In this document: positions 5,041-7,197 of the stretch, piece after piece | How the letters are laid out: every line of letters starts with the position of its first letter | Numbering within the stretch: position 1 is the stretch's first letter | Origin: Candidatus Aquidulcis sp. | GTDB taxonomy: Bacteria > Chloroflexota > Anaerolineae > Anaerolineales > E44-bin32 | Assembly (NCBI GenBank): GCA_020723365.1 | Contig: DYJB01000080.1 | Coordinates: 4,484-11,680, forward strand | Reading direction: 5' to 3' | DNA length: 7,197 nucleotides | Made by a program: the position numbers and the translations under genes | Notes under the pieces: generated by a model | Seen by the model: only the letters and a program-made list of their open reading frames with translations | Databases searched by the model: none | Told to the model about the DNA's origin: nothing

Positions 5041-7197
5041 GTCGACACCACCTGTTGTGTGATCCCTCCATGCACCAACTCGAGGGCGCGAACGGCCGCC
5101 AGTTGATGCAGGGCTTCGGGATCCTTGGGGCTGAGTTCAACGGCCCGCTTGAGCATCTTGCCGGCCTGCGGGTAAGCCTTGATCTGCTTCAGCACCAGGC
5201 CGGCGCGGAAGTGGGCCTCGCCGTTCGAGGACTCCTGGTCGATGACGCGCTGGTAGGCATCCAGGGAGCGCTTGAACTCGCGGCGTTCTTCGTAGATGCG
5301 TCCGAGCTCGAAGGACACGCGGCTATCGCTGTGGCCGGCGGTCTGCGCCCGCACCAGCTCATCCAGCGCGCGGTCAAGCTGGCCCGTCTTGCGGCACAGC
5401 CGGCCCAGGATAAGCCGATAGGCGACTGCGTCGGGGGCGATTTGAACTGCCCGGGCGGCTGCATCGACCGCTTCCGGCAGGCTGCCGGCTGCCTCCTGCA
5501 GTTCGGCCAGGGCCGCCCATCCCGGCGCGGATTCGGGATCCTCCGCCACGGCCGCCTTCAGCATGTCAACAGCCTGTCCGCCCCGTCCGATCTGCACGAG
5601 CAGTTGGCCGCGCGCGATGTGAATCGGGAGCGGGTCGTTCGTGCGCTTCAGGGCGCGGTCGAACGCCTGCAGCGCCCGGTCGAGCTTCCCCTGGCGCGCG
5701 AAGACTTCGCCGATCACCAGCAGGACCTCGGCGCTCTCGGGTGCCAGGTGGTACGCCGCCTGGCTATGCTCGTGCGCCTGGCGAACGTCGCCTGCCAGCA
5801 GGGCGGCGCGCGCCGAACTGACCAGGCAGTCGCTGTCACCTGGCAGCAGCGTGCGCGCCCGCGACAGCCACTCGCAGGCGGCGGGCGCATCGCCGGCGGC
5901 CAGTGCACAAAGCCCCGCTTCCATCCATGCCTGGCCGTCAATCGGTTGGGATTCAACGACCCGCCGATACCCGCTGAGCGCGGTGGCTTGATCGCCGGCC
6001 TGTGAGGCGGTGCGGGCGAAGGAGAGAGCGTATTCGCCATTCTCCGGCGAGAGCTCCACCGCTTCAGCGAGATGGGCCAGCGCCGCGTCCGAGCGGCCGT
6101 TCTGAAGGTAGACCTGAGCCAAGTCGAAGTGCCACGCCGGCTCGTCGTTCCACTCAACCAACGCCTTGCTGGCGTGCTCGGCGTAGGCCTCGCCATCACC
6201 CTGGCGCAAGTAGGTCTGGGCTGCCAGATGTTCGGCCAGCGGACGAAGCGCGGCGTCCGCGCCGGCAGCCTCAAGGCTCGACCGGGCCGCCTCAAGATCA
6301 CCCGTGGCCAGGTGGGCCATGCCGGCAAGCAGCCGCAGCCAACGGCCTGCCAGGGCACCGGCACCGCTTACCGCAAGGTCTAGGGCCTCGCTCGGGCGGT
6401 CTGACCGCATCCAGGCCAGCACCAGTCCCTCCAGCGTCTCACCGGTCGGATCCCGACGCGCGGCTTCCTGGAGCGAGGCGGGGGAGTGCGCTTCGAACGT
6501 GATGGCGGTGCGCTGGCGCAAGCGCTCGACTTCCCAGGCTGGAGCATGGTCCACAAGCCGCGTCAGCAGATCGCGTATGGCGGTCAGGGCGTCCTGAGAA
6601 ACCGTCTCCTTCGACGGCCCGTGGCGCTGGGATGCAGCGCACTCGTGCAGCCAGTAGGCGTCGGCCAGACGCAGACGGATCTCCACGCCGGCGCGCAGCG
6701 ATGCCAGCGAAGGCGCTGTGGCATTGAGCCGGTCGATTGGCGCGAGCGCCTGGCTCCAGTGTCCCAACGCCAGTGAGGCGCGGGCCAGTGCAGCCGCCGC
6801 GGCGCCGTTCTCGCAGGTGCGGCGGAGAGCGCTCGCATGGAGGCGCTCCGCCATGGAGTTTTCTTGGGTGTCCTGGGCGGCGATTGCCAGCCCGGCCAGT
6901 GTCGGGATGTGGGTGGGGTCGAGGCGATAGGCTGTCTCGAGCGCCTGACGCGCTTCGGGGGCGCGCCCGGCCAGCAACAGGGCTTCGCCGAGCGCCACCC
7001 AGACGAGGATGTCGCCAGGCGCATTCCCGCTGGCGGTCTCGAGCAGCTCGATGGCATTGACCAGGGACCCGTAGTGGACCTCGGCCGCCGCCGCCTCGAG
7101 CGCCACACCGAGATCCTTGCCCGTGGCTTGTGTGACGACGCGGTAGTGTTCGAGGGCGCGCGGCGCGTCGCCTTCGGTCAGGTAGGCGCGGGCGAGG
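5037..7197 (-). CDS. Large tetratricopeptide-repeat protein (5' end beyond window)
   Basis: 719 codons are visible and the frame stays open to the right edge. Upstream of the in-frame GTG at 7106 the translation continues as a good TPR unit (LARAYLTEGDAPRALEHYR), so that GTG is internal and the true start lies outside the window. Counted from that GTG, residues 255-663 form twelve contiguous TPR units, eleven of exactly 34 residues, followed by a 26-residue tail ending QQVVST. The stretch before (about residues 1-254) holds more divergent helical repeats, including a longer non-repetitive segment around 135-220. No catalytic motif, signal peptide or membrane helix is seen in the visible part. 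TPR superhelices bind peptides or partner proteins, so a scaffold, adaptor or sensor role is inferred. The stop codon overlaps the start of the TPR-peptidase gene by ATGA, implying coupled translation and a likely shared complex. The unseen N-terminus could carry another domain that changes this reading. Confidence 0.93.
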   Translation of the reverse strand, partial: LARAYLTEGDAPRALEHYRVVTQATGKDLGVALEAAAAEVHYGSLVNAIELLETASGNAPGDILVWVALGEALLLAGRAPEARQALETAYRLDPTHIPTLAGLAIAAQDTQENSMAERLHASALRRTCENGAAAAALARASLALGHWSQALAPIDRLNATAPSLASLRAGVEIRLRLADAYWLHECAASQRHGPSKETVSQDALTAIRDLLTRLVDHAPAWEVERLRQRTAITFEAHSPASLQEAARRDPTGETLEGLVLAWMRSDRPSEALDLAVSGAGALAGRWLRLLAGMAHLATGDLEAARSSLEAAGADAALRPLAEHLAAQTYLRQGDGEAYAEHASKALVEWNDEPAWHFDLAQVYLQNGRSDAALAHLAEAVELSPENGEYALSFARTASQAGDQATALSGYRRVVESQPIDGQAWMEAGLCALAAGDAPAACEWLSRARTLLPGDSDCLVSSARAALLAGDVRQAHEHSQAAYHLAPESAEVLLVIGEVFARQGKLDRALQAFDRALKRTNDPLPIHIARGQLLVQIGRGGQAVDMLKAAVAEDPESAPGWAALAELQEAAGSLPEAVDAAARAVQIAPDAVAYRLILGRLCRKTGQLDRALDELVRAQTAGHSDSRVSFELGRIYEERREFKRSLDAYQRVIDQESSNGEAHFRAGLVLKQIKAYPQAGKMLKRAVELSPKDPEALHQLAAVRALELVHGGITQQVVST
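5048..5053 (-). promoter_or_regulatory. Shine-Dalgarno site of the TPR-peptidase gene
   Basis: AGGTGG on the minus strand lies 7 nt before the ATG at 5040, inside the final codons of the TPR gene. The near-consensus sequence and good spacing fix this start and show that ribosomes can initiate here independently as well as by coupling. Confidence 0.75.
5118..6344 (-). repeat. Twelve tandem TPR units (34-codon period) in the upstream TPR gene
   Basis: The protein can be cut without gaps into one 35-residue and eleven 34-residue units, beginning RWLRLL, LAEHLA, AWHFDL, EYALSF, QAWMEA, DCLVSS, EVLLVI, PIHIAR, PGWAAL, AYRLIL, RVSFEL and EAHFRA. Most show the small residue before G at the helix A/B turn, an alanine near position 20 and a proline near position 32, as in the TPR consensus. 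The units are divergent at both DNA and protein level, so this is an old protein repeat and not a recent DNA tandem duplication. Confidence 0.88.

Noticed and set aside
4869..6005. Plus-strand frame of 378 codons across the TPR/peptidase junction
   Set aside because: It spans two coupled minus-strand genes and has no domain signal.
7104..7106. GTG at 7106 as the start of the TPR gene
   Set aside because: The TPR pattern continues upstream without a stop to the window edge, so the codon is internal.
1..7197. CRISPR array, tRNA/rRNA, insertion sequence or phage genes
   Set aside because: No direct repeats with spacers, no tRNA-like folds noticed by eye, no transposase or terminal inverted repeats; the window is filled by four coding frames.

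Overview
The window is a GC-rich bacterial segment, almost fully coding and read entirely from the minus strand. G and C dominate third codon positions. The family mix (large TPR proteins, a C25/gingipain-like cysteine peptidase without a signal peptide, a GH-A-like barrel protein, an FtsZ) and protein style suggest an Anaerolineae-like member of Chloroflexota. This is an impression from family resemblance only; the window contains no rRNA or other taxonomic marker.

Layout in transcription order, from high to low coordinates. (1) 5037-7197 is a TPR superhelix protein whose 5' end lies beyond the right edge. (2) 2440-5040 is an 866-residue protein with an N-terminal TPR region, a Pro/Glu-rich linker, a clan CD (C25-like) peptidase domain with an apparent His583/Cys630 dyad, and a C-terminal domain carrying a four-cysteine cluster. 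It starts inside the stop codon of gene 1 (ATGA overlap). (3) After a 54-bp gap, 1102-2385 encodes a 427-residue protein with an eight-stranded TIM-barrel pattern like clan GH-A glycosidases, but without recognisable catalytic glutamates, followed by a second small domain. (4) 3-1109 encodes an FtsZ-type tubulin GTPase overlapping gene 3 by 8 bp. It is visible from its start through its C-terminal conserved tail, so only a few residues can be missing at the left edge.

The spacing suggests one operon, with its promoter right of the window and no internal terminator. The most notable point is the FtsZ itself. Its GTP-binding motifs look intact, but the T7-loop aspartate matching E. coli D212 is histidine (His225), which predicts altered or lost GTP hydrolysis. 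Together the operon joins a TPR scaffold, an apparently intact caspase-fold peptidase with its own TPR arm, a barrel protein with degenerate active-site motifs and an atypical FtsZ. Whether these work together in cell division, protein quality control or a stress/defence response cannot be read from sequence. The pairing of a TPR-caspase-like peptidase with a catalytically altered FtsZ is the best candidate here for an undescribed system.
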